64,000 bases of DNA from Flagellimonas meridianipacifica (GTDB taxonomy: Bacteria > Bacteroidota > Bacteroidia > Flavobacteriales > Flavobacteriaceae). Every line of letters begins with the position of its first letter. The first letter of the stretch is position 1. Positions 50,802-60,066 of this stretch are shown here, piece by piece. Made by a program: the position numbers and the translations under genes. Location: assembly GCF_003001695.1 (NCBI RefSeq), contig NZ_PVYX01000002.1, positions 372,001-436,000 on the forward strand, given 5' to 3'. The notes beneath the pieces are model-generated. The model worked only from the letters and a program-made list of their open reading frames with translations, did no database searches and was not told the origin of the DNA.

Positions 50802-51311
50802 ATGAGAATCACAAAAATGATAGCCGTAGTTGCCTTTGCAGTTTTCGGTTTTACACAAATTAGTGCCCAAAATGCTGATGCAAAAATTACAAAGACCAAA
50901 ATAGTCGAGGCTTCAGTAGACAAGGTTTGGGCGGAGCTTCGTAAACTGGATAACATTGATGAAATATCAAGTTTTGTAGGCAAGGTAGAATTCACTGGTC
51001 CTATGGGGGCAGGTGGAACCCGAGTTTGTACTGCTCCAGATGGTAAGGGTAAGTTCAAAGAAAACATCCTGGCCTTTGACGATGCTACAAGAAGCTACAC
51101 CTACGCTGTGGTAGAAGGGGTGCCTGCAGCTGGTATGGTGAGCAACTTCAAAGTAGTTGATTTAGGCTATAACAAATCGATGATTGTTTGGACATCTACC
51201 TATGAGAAGTTTATGCAAAACCCGCAAATGAACGAAGAACAATTCAATGGTTTTCTTAATCAGGCCTCTGGTGAAATGATAAACAATATTGCAGCATTAG
51301 CTTCAAAATAG
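50802..51311 (+). CDS. Exported SRPBCC (START-like) protein
   Basis: 169 residues: signal peptide (ending ISAQN) plus one START-like domain (EASVDKVWAELRKLDNIDEISSF). It is the first rightward gene after the divergent sigma promoter and carries its own TGTCACA element, so it is the best candidate member of the sigma regulon. A hairpin follows the stop. Confidence 0.87.
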   Translation: MRITKMIAVVAFAVFGFTQISAQNADAKITKTKIVEASVDKVWAELRKLDNIDEISSFVGKVEFTGPMGAGGTRVCTAPDGKGKFKENILAFDDATRSYTYAVVEGVPAAGMVSNFKVVDLGYNKSMIVWTSTYEKFMQNPQMNEEQFNGFLNQASGEMINNIAALASK

Positions 51312-51337
51312 ATTTTTTATTGGTTGATGGTGTTATT

Positions 51338-51364
51338 GGGGGCTACGGATTCGGTGTAGCCCCC
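51338..51364 (+). terminator. Hairpin after SRPBCC gene
   Basis: GGGGGCTAC-N9-GTAGCCCCC, a perfect 9-bp GC-rich stem 27 bases after the stop, followed by TATACTTTT. It ends 7 bases before the esterase start, so it would attenuate rather than fully separate the genes. Confidence 0.6.
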
Positions 51365-51371
51365 TATACTT

Positions 51372-52106
51372 TTGTTCATGAGGTATTCCAATGTCATATT
51401 CTCGGTATTGTTTTCTCTTAGCGTTAACGCTCAGACCACCCAATTCTTGCTGGAAAGCCTCCACTTGAATAGGTCTATAAGCATTACCGCTTTTGACACC
51501 GCTCCAGAAGTTCGTGATAAACCCATCGTGTATCTGACAGATGGGCAAAAGATGATAGAAAACGGTAGCTTGAATGTAATTGAGACGTTAACAAGAGCGA
51601 ATAAGGTCCCTGTTGCATTTTACGTTTTTGTGAGTACTATAGATGAGGCTTCCGGTGTCGATTTCAGGAACGAATACTTTTTCTGCAATGAGAATTACCG
51701 AAGGTTTTTTGAAGAGGAGCTTATTCCACATATTGAGGAAAGCGTATTTCCTCTTGGGAGGAAGCGAAAGTCAAAAGAGCGTAGCTTAGTGGGTATCTCT
51801 TTTGGCGGGTTGAACGCAGCTTATTTTTCAGCCACCGCGACATCTTTTCAAAGTTATGGTATACTATCTCCTGTTACATATCCTTGCCAGCAAGAATTGA
51901 TGAAACATATTGCTTTTTCCAAAAACAAAGACTTGAAAATCTTCCTATCCACGGGTACAAATGACGCTGAAAGATATTTGCCACCGTTAAAAGCAAGTTA
52001 CGAGGGAAAGGGCTATCAAGTTAAGGTGCATAAAACAGATGGGGCACACGATTTTGACAATTGGAATAAACAATGGGAAGTAGTATTGGCCTATCTTTTA
52101 AAGTAA
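51372..52106 (+). CDS. Exported esterase (alpha/beta hydrolase, EsteraseD-like)
   Basis: 244 residues with a signal peptide (ending VNAQT). Esterase-D-type features: IVYLTDGQKM oxyanion region, nucleophile GISFGG, and His in TDGAHDFDNW. An acidic residue candidate lies in STGTNDAERY. Similar proteins hydrolyse ester bonds of siderophores or sugars. Its 3' end is followed closely by a DinB lipoprotein gene. Confidence 0.85.
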   Translation: MFMRYSNVIFSVLFSLSVNAQTTQFLLESLHLNRSISITAFDTAPEVRDKPIVYLTDGQKMIENGSLNVIETLTRANKVPVAFYVFVSTIDEASGVDFRNEYFFCNENYRRFFEEELIPHIEESVFPLGRKRKSKERSLVGISFGGLNAAYFSATATSFQSYGILSPVTYPCQQELMKHIAFSKNKDLKIFLSTGTNDAERYLPPLKASYEGKGYQVKVHKTDGAHDFDNWNKQWEVVLAYLLK

Positions 52107-52111
52107 TAACA

Positions 52112-52726
52112 ATGAAAAAATCACAAAAATTCATAGCGCTGTGTATACTCAGTACCCTTATCCTTACATCATGTCAAGGGCAAGAAACCAAAAATAATGA
52201 ATCAAATATGTATCTAAATACCATACCGGACGAAGAATACAGTCGAGCTATCTCATACTATTCAGATAGGTCGTACCCGGGTAATACTCTTGAAGAAGTG
52301 CTCGATAATTCCACATCTGCCATGATTTCGTTTATCGAGGCCTTGCCCGATGATAAGTTGGACCATCGTTATAAAAGCGGAAAGTGGTCAGTACGCGAAG
52401 TGATACAACACGTCATATCTTATGAGCAGATAATGCATGAAAGGGCACTTATTGTAGCGGGAAAGGACATTGAGCAAAAATACACCCGCTACTACAATCA
52501 GTCTACTACAGTGGCACCTGCGGGCAATAAGACAAAGCAAGAGCTGTTAGAAGAATTTAAGAAAGTACGGGCCATCACTACCAATTCTTTCACCAATTTA
52601 AGCATGGAAGAATTGACCACCGAGGGTACTCTTGATGGATTCAGGGTGTCGGTACGGATGATTGCCATGTGTCTTTCCGGCCATCAAAAACACCATTTTA
52701 ACGTAATTCGAGGTAAGTATTTGTAA
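52112..52726 (+). CDS. DinB-family lipoprotein
   Basis: About 204 residues from MKKSQKFIALC; the frame is open 13 codons further upstream, but that would remove the signal peptide from the N-terminus. Lipobox LILTSC-QG. The DinB bundle has metal-ligand-like His in VIQHVISYEQ and SGHQKHHFN. It begins 5 bases after the esterase stop. Confidence 0.87.
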   Translation: MKKSQKFIALCILSTLILTSCQGQETKNNESNMYLNTIPDEEYSRAISYYSDRSYPGNTLEEVLDNSTSAMISFIEALPDDKLDHRYKSGKWSVREVIQHVISYEQIMHERALIVAGKDIEQKYTRYYNQSTTVAPAGNKTKQELLEEFKKVRAITTNSFTNLSMEELTTEGTLDGFRVSVRMIAMCLSGHQKHHFNVIRGKYL

Positions 52727-52733
52727 GTATCTT

Positions 52734-53576
52734 TTAAACTGGTTTTTGCCTGTAAATAGAGGGAGATGAACGGTAATGCTTTTTGAACAGCTTTGAAAAG
52801 TAGCCCGGGTCATTGAAACCACAATCATATGCGATTTCTGAAATTGTATCTTTTGAAGTACTTAGAAGTGAACGAGCTCTTTCTAATCGTCTAGCAATAA
52901 CGTAGCGAGAGAAGGTAGTACCAAATTCAGTTTTAAATTTTCTTTTAAAGGTTGAAGAACTCATATTGGCAATGGCAGCCATATCATCTAGGGATATATT
53001 TTCATAAAGGTTAGCATCAACTATTTCATGTAGTGTATGACTCTCCCTGTTAAACAATGACGAAAGCAGCTCAAGAATTGGGTTCGGGTTTCTGCTATTA
53101 ATGAGTAGCAAGGTCAATTCTTTGATTTTTAATGCGACCAACTCTTCAGTCGCCAACTCTTGATTATCAAAATAAAAGAACAGGCTGTCCAAATATTTTT
53201 TGAGTAGTTCGTCAAGGTCTACCACAGCATTGGTCTTTTTTGATGCCTCAAAAACATCCAAACGTGTTGCTACCTCTGACTGAAGGATTGACTGCATTAC
53301 TTCAGGGTGCAACCTCAAAATAACCACCTCGGCCACCTTGTCCTCTGCTGTACCATACCATTTGTTGACATAGGTACCACATTTCATCAACACCCCTTGG
53401 CTTTCGTCAACCTTGGTCTTACCATCGGCCCGATAGAGGCTACCTTTCGTATTTATGGGAAAGATAAAACAGGCCGAATTGTCCAAGTCGGAAGCTGCCA
53501 CCAAAGGAGGAGAAAAGGTGAAATGGCTGATAACGGCCTTTCCACCTAATTCAAGATGTCTCTGTTTCAAAATCAA
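52734..53576 (-). CDS. AraC family transcription regulator (copy 2)
   Basis: 280 residues, paralogue of 39996-40856. Sensing domain up to about residue 170 and C-terminal AraC DNA-binding domain (LDDMAAIANMSSSTFKRKFKTEFG and ISEIAYDCGFNDPGYFSKLFKKHY). Located 10 bases after the tandem SRPBCC gene on the same strand. Converges with the DinB lipoprotein gene, 7 bases apart. Confidence 0.92.
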   Translation of the reverse strand: MILKQRHLELGGKAVISHFTFSPPLVAASDLDNSACFIFPINTKGSLYRADGKTKVDESQGVLMKCGTYVNKWYGTAEDKVAEVVILRLHPEVMQSILQSEVATRLDVFEASKKTNAVVDLDELLKKYLDSLFFYFDNQELATEELVALKIKELTLLLINSRNPNPILELLSSLFNRESHTLHEIVDANLYENISLDDMAAIANMSSSTFKRKFKTEFGTTFSRYVIARRLERARSLLSTSKDTISEIAYDCGFNDPGYFSKLFKKHYRSSPSIYRQKPV

Positions 53577-53586
53577 ATCCTTCTTT

Positions 53587-54696
53587 CTATTTATACAAAT
53601 GTTTTATTTCTTTCCATTTCTCCTCGGTTACCTTCTCGCCAGTCTTCGCATGGTAATCTATTCCATACGCATAACGCTGAAAGGCCTTTCTCATTGGGCC
53701 TTTGGCTAAACCTTTAAAGAATCTTGGTTTTGTAAGATAATTAAAACGAATCTTAAGCAAGGTCTTATTGTTGCCCAAATCGGTGGCATCCATATTTACC
53801 CAAGTATAATCGATATTGAGATTTCCAAAACCTTTCTTGTCGGCAATCTCTATGGTAATATGATGGTTTTCGGGCTCATATTTTGCTATTTTGTCGACAA
53901 AGTACTTTTTCTCCTTACTGTCGGTCATGTACATGATACGCATGGCACCGACCTTGGCCTCGTTGTGGCCCGGTGACCATTCAGAATATGGACAGTCTGG
54001 GTTACTATCCGCAATATCGGCAAAGCCTTCTCCTATGATTTCCCATACACGTTCAACGGGTGCATCGATTTCTTGCTCGACTTCTACAAAGGCAACTTTC
54101 TTTCGCATTTTTGCATCCTTAGCTGCTTTTTTTTCCATGATTTCAACTTTGCGAGGATGGGCTTCTCCTGTCTCAACAAAGTGTTTTAATTCTTCTGCCT
54201 TGTTCTGAAGTACTTTTGTCAATTGCTTGCGCATCATCCATTTCATGGTCAGACCCATGAAACCACCAACTCGCATGTCATTATACGAGGTCCATATGGT
54301 CTTGTTTCCCTTTGGTGTAAGTTTGTCCTTGTTTATAGAGTATCGTACAAAACCCGGTAAGCCTTCGTACAGTTCATATTCGAAATAATAGTTTTCAGGG
54401 TCCCATTTTATCACCTTTTCACGGGTGTCATTGAAACCGGCGGCACTGATAGAGCAAAATCGTTTTGCATCTGCTCCCTCACCACTGAATTCTACCACAT
54501 GGTTCACACCCGAGGCCCACTTTCCGATTCCTCCATAATCGACAGCTAGGGCATCCCATACTTCATCAATGGGAGCATCGATTTCAATTTGGTATGTGGC
54601 CTTAATGTTAGGTTGCTTTCGTTCCATATCCTGAGCTTTGAGTCCCTGAACGCTCGAGAGCACTGCAAGGAAGATTAAAAAGATTTTCGTTTTCAT
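53587..54696 (-). CDS. Exported tandem SRPBCC (START-like) protein (copy 2)
   Basis: About 369 residues from MKTKIFLIFLAVLSS, the start that yields a signal peptide (ending LKAQD); the frame opens further upstream. Two START-like domains: first about 35-180 (APIDEVWDALAVDYGGIGKWASGVNHVVEF), second about 205-365 (APVERVWEIIGEGFADIADSNPDCP). Paralogous to 40895-42040 throughout. Co-oriented with and adjacent to an AraC gene, as in the first copy. Confidence 0.87.
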   Translation of the reverse strand: MKTKIFLIFLAVLSSVQGLKAQDMERKQPNIKATYQIEIDAPIDEVWDALAVDYGGIGKWASGVNHVVEFSGEGADAKRFCSISAAGFNDTREKVIKWDPENYYFEYELYEGLPGFVRYSINKDKLTPKGNKTIWTSYNDMRVGGFMGLTMKWMMRKQLTKVLQNKAEELKHFVETGEAHPRKVEIMEKKAAKDAKMRKKVAFVEVEQEIDAPVERVWEIIGEGFADIADSNPDCPYSEWSPGHNEAKVGAMRIMYMTDSKEKKYFVDKIAKYEPENHHITIEIADKKGFGNLNIDYTWVNMDATDLGNNKTLLKIRFNYLTKPRFFKGLAKGPMRKAFQRYAYGIDYHAKTGEKVTEEKWKEIKHLYK

Positions 54697-54783
54697 ATTT
54701 TCAGTTTTTACGAAAACAAAATTCAGGGAATGGCTTAAAAGGAATTTGGAATAATAGGCCAATTAAATGTAATAACAGACCAA

Positions 54784-55899
54784 TCAGAGTTGAGTCATCT
54801 GAAAATTTTTATCCTCCATAACTCTTTGGAGCTTATCAATTGAAGATTTAAGTCCTTGGGTCAACTGTTTTTTACCTATAGTGGCCATCAGGAGTTTTTG
54901 TAACAACGTTTTCGTTTTCCAAAACTGTTCAACCCTCAAAACACATTGGTTTTCATCGATAGGCTCAATGATGTAAAACTGATAGAGCTTGTGCACTGGT
55001 GGTGGGTCTGAAGTAAGTTCGCCATACACCAATTGATTGACAGGAGCTTCTTTAATAACTGTAGAGAAATTGAAATGCTTTCCATTGATAACGCATACAT
55101 GCTCAGTACCACCACGTGTTACTTCGTTTTCATTGAATAAAAATTCTTCCACACCATCAACCCACAAATGGCGAAATCTATAGTTGGTTAACATCTCAAA
55201 AACCTCATAGCCATCCGTTTTTATTGACCATTCCATTACAAAATCAGGTGGGCGATTGGTAACCACCATTTCTGGTGGCTCGAAACCGAGCAGTTTCAGT
55301 TTTGAGACATCAATGACCGCAAACAAATAGGGCAGTTGCCTGCCATCATATGTATCCTGACCTTCGCCAAAGCTGAACAACATACTTTCGTAAGTGGCCT
55401 GCAATCCAATTTTGTCGGCAAGTTTCCTGCTTATCAAGACATAGTTATCACTCCCAACGGAATTTTTTAGAAGTCGATGTGCTTCAATCACCATTTCACC
55501 AAAGGGTTTTCTATTTCCCTGAACCGTCAAAAATTGCAACTCACCACAATGAAGCACAATTTTAAGTTCGAGGTTCGGCGCCGTGGCACAGGCTTGACAT
55601 GGGCAGATGCGATTGGTTTCCATCATCTTTAAATGGCTGTAAAAGGCAGTGTACATGGTTTCTACCTGAGCCAATAGTTTTTCCTGCGAAGGAATGTGGT
55701 TCTCCTTGTAAAAGAAAAGGGCATCACCTTCAACCTCGGCCAATCGCATATTCTGGGTATTGGCCGATATCAGCACCTCGAGTAGTTCTGCTATGACGTG
55801 TTCGCTATGCTGTTTTTCAGTGGTCTGAACAAAATGGGTGAATCCAGAAATATCTGGTATAAAAAGTAAAGATTGTGTCAAAATATCTGTTGATTTCAC
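54784..55899 (-). CDS. DUF2652 / SRPBCC fusion protein
   Basis: 371 residues. The N-terminal 200 residues match DUF2652, a cyclase-like fold (FIPDISGFTHFVQTTE; EVEGDALFFYKE; LHCGELQFLTVQG), related to adenylate/guanylate cyclase domains but not clearly catalytic. The C-terminal part from about 215 is START-like (VMEWSIKTDGYEVFEMLTNYRFRHLW). It is divergent from a tetR gene and shares its operator region, so it is probably under TetR control. Confidence 0.82.
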   Translation of the reverse strand: MKSTDILTQSLLFIPDISGFTHFVQTTEKQHSEHVIAELLEVLISANTQNMRLAEVEGDALFFYKENHIPSQEKLLAQVETMYTAFYSHLKMMETNRICPCQACATAPNLELKIVLHCGELQFLTVQGNRKPFGEMVIEAHRLLKNSVGSDNYVLISRKLADKIGLQATYESMLFSFGEGQDTYDGRQLPYLFAVIDVSKLKLLGFEPPEMVVTNRPPDFVMEWSIKTDGYEVFEMLTNYRFRHLWVDGVEEFLFNENEVTRGGTEHVCVINGKHFNFSTVIKEAPVNQLVYGELTSDPPPVHKLYQFYIIEPIDENQCVLRVEQFWKTKTLLQKLLMATIGKKQLTQGLKSSIDKLQRVMEDKNFQMTQL

Positions 55900-55920
55900 A
55901 CAAAATTACTAATTTATAGA

Positions 55921-55930
55921 CGACTGGTCA
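55921..55930. promoter_or_regulatory. TetR-type operator CGACTGGTCA
   Basis: One base off the perfect palindrome TGACCGGTCA found at 56655. It lies in the divergent region between the DUF2652 gene and tetR, 39 bases before the tetR start. Confidence 0.55.
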
Positions 55931-55968
55931 ATTTTTTAATTATATTTGGCCGAGAAACTGTAATTAGC

Positions 55969-56565
55969 ATGCCTAAAACAAAAAAGCACGAGGTCAAAAT
56001 GGACCATCTCATTGAAAGGGGGATGATGCTCGTATGGAGCAAAGGTTACAATGCTACCAGTGTTAATGATATTGTGCAGGCAGCCGATGTGCCTAAGGGT
56101 TCCTTTTATTTTTATTTTGATAGCAAGGAAGATTTCGCTGTGAAGGCTATTGACAAATATTTTAATCAAATGTTTCCACCAGCTCTCGAAATACTTCAAA
56201 ACAATGGAGTAGGTCCCAAGCAACGGCTCATCAATTTTTATGAGTTTCGAGCGCACATCCTTAAGGAAGAGTTCAACTGTAAGATGGGGTGTATGGGGTG
56301 TAATCTGGCCAATGAAATGGGCGAGCATAGCGAACCTATTCGGAAGGCCATTGAGAATAAGACGGAGAAAGTGAAAGGGCACATCACCGAAGTGGTAGAA
56401 TTGGCACAAGAATATGGAGAAATTGACAACAGTATCGCTGCATTGGATTTAGTGAACTTTATGGAAGATGCAGGTAGGGGCGCTATGGTTAGTATGAAGG
56501 AAATGAATGATTGTTACCCCATTGATAATTTTACAATGATGATAAAACATTTATTGAGGGCGTAA
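55969..56565 (+). CDS. TetR/AcrR family repressor
   Basis: 198 residues. The N-terminal TetR helix-turn-helix is clear (LIERGMMLVWSKGYNATSVNDIVQAADVPKGSFYFYFDSKEDF). A ligand-binding helical C-terminal domain follows with Cys-rich KMGCMGCNLANEMG, typical of the AcrR subfamily related to NemR-type thiol- or electrophile-sensing repressors, so redox sensing is possible. Operator-like palindromes flank it on both sides. Confidence 0.92.
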   Translation: MPKTKKHEVKMDHLIERGMMLVWSKGYNATSVNDIVQAADVPKGSFYFYFDSKEDFAVKAIDKYFNQMFPPALEILQNNGVGPKQRLINFYEFRAHILKEEFNCKMGCMGCNLANEMGEHSEPIRKAIENKTEKVKGHITEVVELAQEYGEIDNSIAALDLVNFMEDAGRGAMVSMKEMNDCYPIDNFTMMIKHLLRA

Positions 56566-56587
56566 TTTTTTTTGCACCACTAATAGA

Positions 56588-56597
56588 TGACTGGTCA
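56588..56597. promoter_or_regulatory. TetR-type operator TGACTGGTCA
   Basis: Located after tetR and 148 bases before the RND gene; with the site at 56655 it forms a pair 67 bp apart in the RND promoter region. Confidence 0.6.
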
Positions 56598-56654
56598 ATT
56601 ATAAATAGTGTGCAGTCAAATATAAAAATAGAAGGGGTATACGATAATAATAGC

Positions 56655-56664
56655 TGACCGGTCA
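56655..56664. promoter_or_regulatory. TetR-type operator TGACCGGTCA (perfect palindrome)
   Basis: A perfect 10-bp palindrome 71 bases before the RND gene. It defines the consensus TGACYGGTCA of the local operator family. Confidence 0.65.
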
Positions 56665-56735
56665 ACTAAAATGTCCAATTTAGAGAATTTAGAACGTCAT
56701 ACTCAATAAAAGAACAAAACCAAAACTGTATAAAA

Positions 56736-59108
56736 ATGAATGCAATAAAAAAAACGGGTAACACCTTCGCTACAAAATGGGCCGAATTTGTAATTAGGTA
56801 TAAATGGTTTGTCCTCATTGGCTGTATACTTTTGGCAATGGGCTTGGGCTCTCAAGGGAAGATGCAGTTTGATGGCGATTATCACGTATTCTTCTCGGAG
56901 AGCAATCCGGAGTTAGAAGCCTTTGATGCCCTTCAGGACAAATACACCAAAGATGATAATATTGTCATTGTACTGGCCCCCAAGAACAAGAATGTATTTA
57001 CCCGTGAAAATTTGGTTGCCATTGAAGAGCTTACAGCTGAAGCTTGGAACACGCCGTATTCTTCTAGAGTAGATGCCATTACCAATTTTCAACACACACG
57101 TGCTGAAGGTGACGATTTATATGTAGATGACCTTTCCTATGAATCGGCAGCTAAGACCGACGCAGAAATCGACCAGATTAGAGCAACCGCCCTAAAGGAA
57201 CCATTGTTGGTAGACCGCCTTATAAATGAAGATGGCAGTGTTACGGCCATAAATGTAACGGTTCGACTTCCCGGAGAGGATAGTGCAGTTGAAATTCCTG
57301 AAGTGACAGCCGCTGCTAGAAAAATGATTGGTGATTTTCAGGAAAAGCATCCTGAATTTGACGTCTATACCACTGGCCTGGTCCCTTTGAATGCCGCTTT
57401 CTTTGAGCATTCAGAAAAAGATTTTGCCAGGGTGGGTCTTATGATTCTTATCGTGCTTGTACTTACCCTTTTGCTAACACGCAATTTCTTTGCGATGCTA
57501 TCTACATTATTGGTTTTCATGTTTTCTTTCATGAGTGCCTTCGGTTTTATCGGTTTGCTGGGAATTAAGCTTACCCCACCCTCGGCTGTTTTCCCCACTA
57601 TGATTTTGACACTTGCAGTGGCAGACAGTATTCATATTCTTATTACCTATTTACAAAAAGTAAGAAAGGACGGACTTGGAAAGAAAGAGGCACTGGTAGA
57701 AAGCATGCGACTTAATTTCATGCCGGTATTTATAACAAGTATTACCACGGTCTTCGGTTTTTTGACCTTCAATTTTGGTGATGTACCGCCCTTCTGGGAC
57801 TTGGGTAACATTGTTGCCTTCGGCATGGCCATGGCCTTTTTGTATTCCACGACATTGCTTCCTGCTTTAATGGCCATTTTCCCGCTTTGGAACAAAAAGA
57901 AGGCACTTGAGAAAAAGGATAAGTTGGGTTGGTACACCAACTTGGGCCTTTGGGTTGTGGGTAGACCTAAAGTCATTACGGCAACCTCACTGATTATCAT
58001 TGCCGGACTGGCCTATATCGCCACCTTCAATGTTTTTAATGACGAGTTTGTAGAATATTTCGACACCTCGGTAAAATTCCGTCAGGACAGTGATTTCATC
58101 AATGAAAACCTCACAGGCTTCTACAATGTAGAGTTTTCGGTCGGAAGTGGAGAAAGCGGCGGCATCAACAATCCTCAATATTTAGCCAAGCTAAATGCTT
58201 TTGAAAATTGGTTGGAAGAGCAACCAGAAGTAGTGCATGTAAATGCATTTAGTGAGGTCGCCAGAAGAGTAAATCGCTCTATGCATGGTGATAACCCATC
58301 ATATTATAAAGTCCCTACAAGCCGGGAAGAGGCTGCACAGTACCTTTTGCTATATGAACTGTCCCTGCCCTTTGGGTTGGATTTGAACAATCAAATAAAT
58401 GTGGACAAATCAGAGACGCGTGTTACCGCAACATTGGAAAACAACTCAAGTGTTGAAATGGTAGCGTTTGCTGAACGTGCAGAGCAATGGTTAAAGGACA
58501 ATACACCTGAACCAATGCACGCCATTGGAGTGAGTCCTACGCTGATGTTCTCAAAATTGGATTTCCGTCAGGCAGATAGCATGTTCAATGGAAACATCAT
58601 TGCCCTCATCCTTATATCGTTGGTACTGATGCTCGCGTTGCGAAACTTTAAACTGGGGTTACTCAGTATTATTCCCAACGTGGCTCCGGTGTTGGTTGGC
58701 TTCGGTTTATGGTGGTTGTACAAGGGAACCATTAATACAGGAATGGTCATCGTGTTTAGTATGACACTCGGAATCATCGTGGATGATACAGTACACTTTA
58801 TGAGCAAATTTTTAAGGGCGCGTAGAGAACTCGGGTACAGCTCCAGGGCTGCTGTGATATATGCCTTTGAAACTGTAGGTCGTGCACTCGTTACAACGAC
58901 CGTGGTTCTCGTTGCAGGTTTTGCCGTGTTATCAACATCGCCTTTCGCACTAAACAGTTATATGGCTCAAATCACTGTGATAATAATCATTTCGGCTTTG
59001 GTCATCGATTTTTTACTACTCCCTTCCTTGCTGGTACTGATAAGCAGAGACAATAAAGAAAATGTCTCTGCACGGGAACTTAGACCTGAAATACAATTAG
59101 ACAAATAA
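56736..59108 (+). CDS. MMPL/RND-type hydrophobe exporter
   Basis: 790 residues with the MMPL/RND pattern: one N-terminal membrane helix, a large periplasmic loop, a block of five helices (about 230-400), a second N-type helix near 425, another loop, and a second helix block (about 630-780). Proton-relay-like residues occur in ILTLAVADSIHILITYLQ and LGIIVDDTVHFMSKFL, matching the paired Asp of this family. Such pumps export lipids or sterol-like compounds. It begins the operon with the LolA-like and barrel genes. Confidence 0.9.
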   Translation: MNAIKKTGNTFATKWAEFVIRYKWFVLIGCILLAMGLGSQGKMQFDGDYHVFFSESNPELEAFDALQDKYTKDDNIVIVLAPKNKNVFTRENLVAIEELTAEAWNTPYSSRVDAITNFQHTRAEGDDLYVDDLSYESAAKTDAEIDQIRATALKEPLLVDRLINEDGSVTAINVTVRLPGEDSAVEIPEVTAAARKMIGDFQEKHPEFDVYTTGLVPLNAAFFEHSEKDFARVGLMILIVLVLTLLLTRNFFAMLSTLLVFMFSFMSAFGFIGLLGIKLTPPSAVFPTMILTLAVADSIHILITYLQKVRKDGLGKKEALVESMRLNFMPVFITSITTVFGFLTFNFGDVPPFWDLGNIVAFGMAMAFLYSTTLLPALMAIFPLWNKKKALEKKDKLGWYTNLGLWVVGRPKVITATSLIIIAGLAYIATFNVFNDEFVEYFDTSVKFRQDSDFINENLTGFYNVEFSVGSGESGGINNPQYLAKLNAFENWLEEQPEVVHVNAFSEVARRVNRSMHGDNPSYYKVPTSREEAAQYLLLYELSLPFGLDLNNQINVDKSETRVTATLENNSSVEMVAFAERAEQWLKDNTPEPMHAIGVSPTLMFSKLDFRQADSMFNGNIIALILISLVLMLALRNFKLGLLSIIPNVAPVLVGFGLWWLYKGTINTGMVIVFSMTLGIIVDDTVHFMSKFLRARRELGYSSRAAVIYAFETVGRALVTTTVVLVAGFAVLSTSPFALNSYMAQITVIIIISALVIDFLLLPSLLVLISRDNKENVSARELRPEIQLDK

Positions 59109-59139
59109 TAGAATCATCAATTATATAAATACAAGACAA

Positions 59140-59916
59140 ATGAAAAAACAGATTTTATCTAGCATAGCACTTATTATGGCAGTTGCTTTTGGAAATGCTC
59201 AAACTGCAGAGGAACGTGGCTTGCAAATTGCCAAGGCTGCAGAAGAAGCAGACCTTGGTTTCGGGAGTTCTACCGTGACCTTAAAAATGACCTTAAAGAA
59301 TAAGAATGGGCAGACCTCAGAACGCTATTTGGAAAACAAAACTCTCGAATTGACCGAGGATGGTGACAAATCCTTGATTGTGTTCAACAGCCCGAAAGAT
59401 GTAAAGGGAACAGCCACACTTACTTTCACCCATAAGGTGGGCAGTGACGACCAGTGGCTGTATTTGCCTTCCATTGCAAGGGTGAAACGTATTTCGTCAA
59501 ATAACAAATCAGGGCCATTTGTGGGCAGTGAGTTTGCCTATGAAGACCTTTCTTCCCAAGAAGTGGAAAAGTATAGTTATAAATTCCTCAGTGAAGAGGG
59601 GCCTCTACTAATTGTGGAACAAGACCCTGTAGACCCAAAATCAGGATATACCCGTCGGGTAGTTTCGTACAACAAGGAAAAAGGGTATCGTATTGAAAAA
59701 ATCGAATTCTACGACCGAAAAAACGCTCTTCTAAAGACCTTGACCTATTCCGGTTACAAATTGTACAAGAATAAGTTTTGGAGAGCCAGCACCTTTAATA
59801 TGGTCAACCACCAAAGTAATAAGGAGACCTTACTTGAATTCAGTGATTACAATTTTGGGGTAGGACTTTCAGACGATGATTTTACCCAAGTGGCACTCAA
59901 AAGAGCAGGAAGTTAG
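59140..59916 (+). CDS. LolA-like outer-membrane lipoprotein-sorting protein
   Basis: 258 residues: signal peptide (ending GNAQT), then the beta-rich fold of the outer membrane lipoprotein-sorting family (LEFSDYNFGVGLSDDDFTQ at the C-terminus; WLYLPSIARVKRISSNNKSGPFVGSEF centrally). It is commonly encoded next to MMPL exporters and is thought to carry hydrophobic cargo across the periplasm. 31 bases after the pump gene. Confidence 0.88.
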   Translation: MKKQILSSIALIMAVAFGNAQTAEERGLQIAKAAEEADLGFGSSTVTLKMTLKNKNGQTSERYLENKTLELTEDGDKSLIVFNSPKDVKGTATLTFTHKVGSDDQWLYLPSIARVKRISSNNKSGPFVGSEFAYEDLSSQEVEKYSYKFLSEEGPLLIVEQDPVDPKSGYTRRVVSYNKEKGYRIEKIEFYDRKNALLKTLTYSGYKLYKNKFWRASTFNMVNHQSNKETLLEFSDYNFGVGLSDDDFTQVALKRAGS

Positions 59917-59943
59917 TTTTTTCGTTGATTGATGGTTGGTGTC

Positions 59944-59980
59944 GAAAGGTCAGTGCTTTTTAATCCCCCACTGACCTTTC
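59944..59980 (+). terminator. Intrinsic terminator after LolA-like gene
   Basis: GAAAGGTCAGTG-N13-CACTGACCTTTC, a perfect 12-bp stem followed by a T-rich tract, 27 bases past the stop. The barrel gene downstream would then need readthrough or its own promoter. Confidence 0.8.
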
Positions 59981-60066
59981 TTTCTTTTAAATTTTAAAGT
60001 CCAAATACCACATTAGTGTATGCTCTAAGGTGGCAGTAATGTGGTCATTTGGCACAATTGATAACT

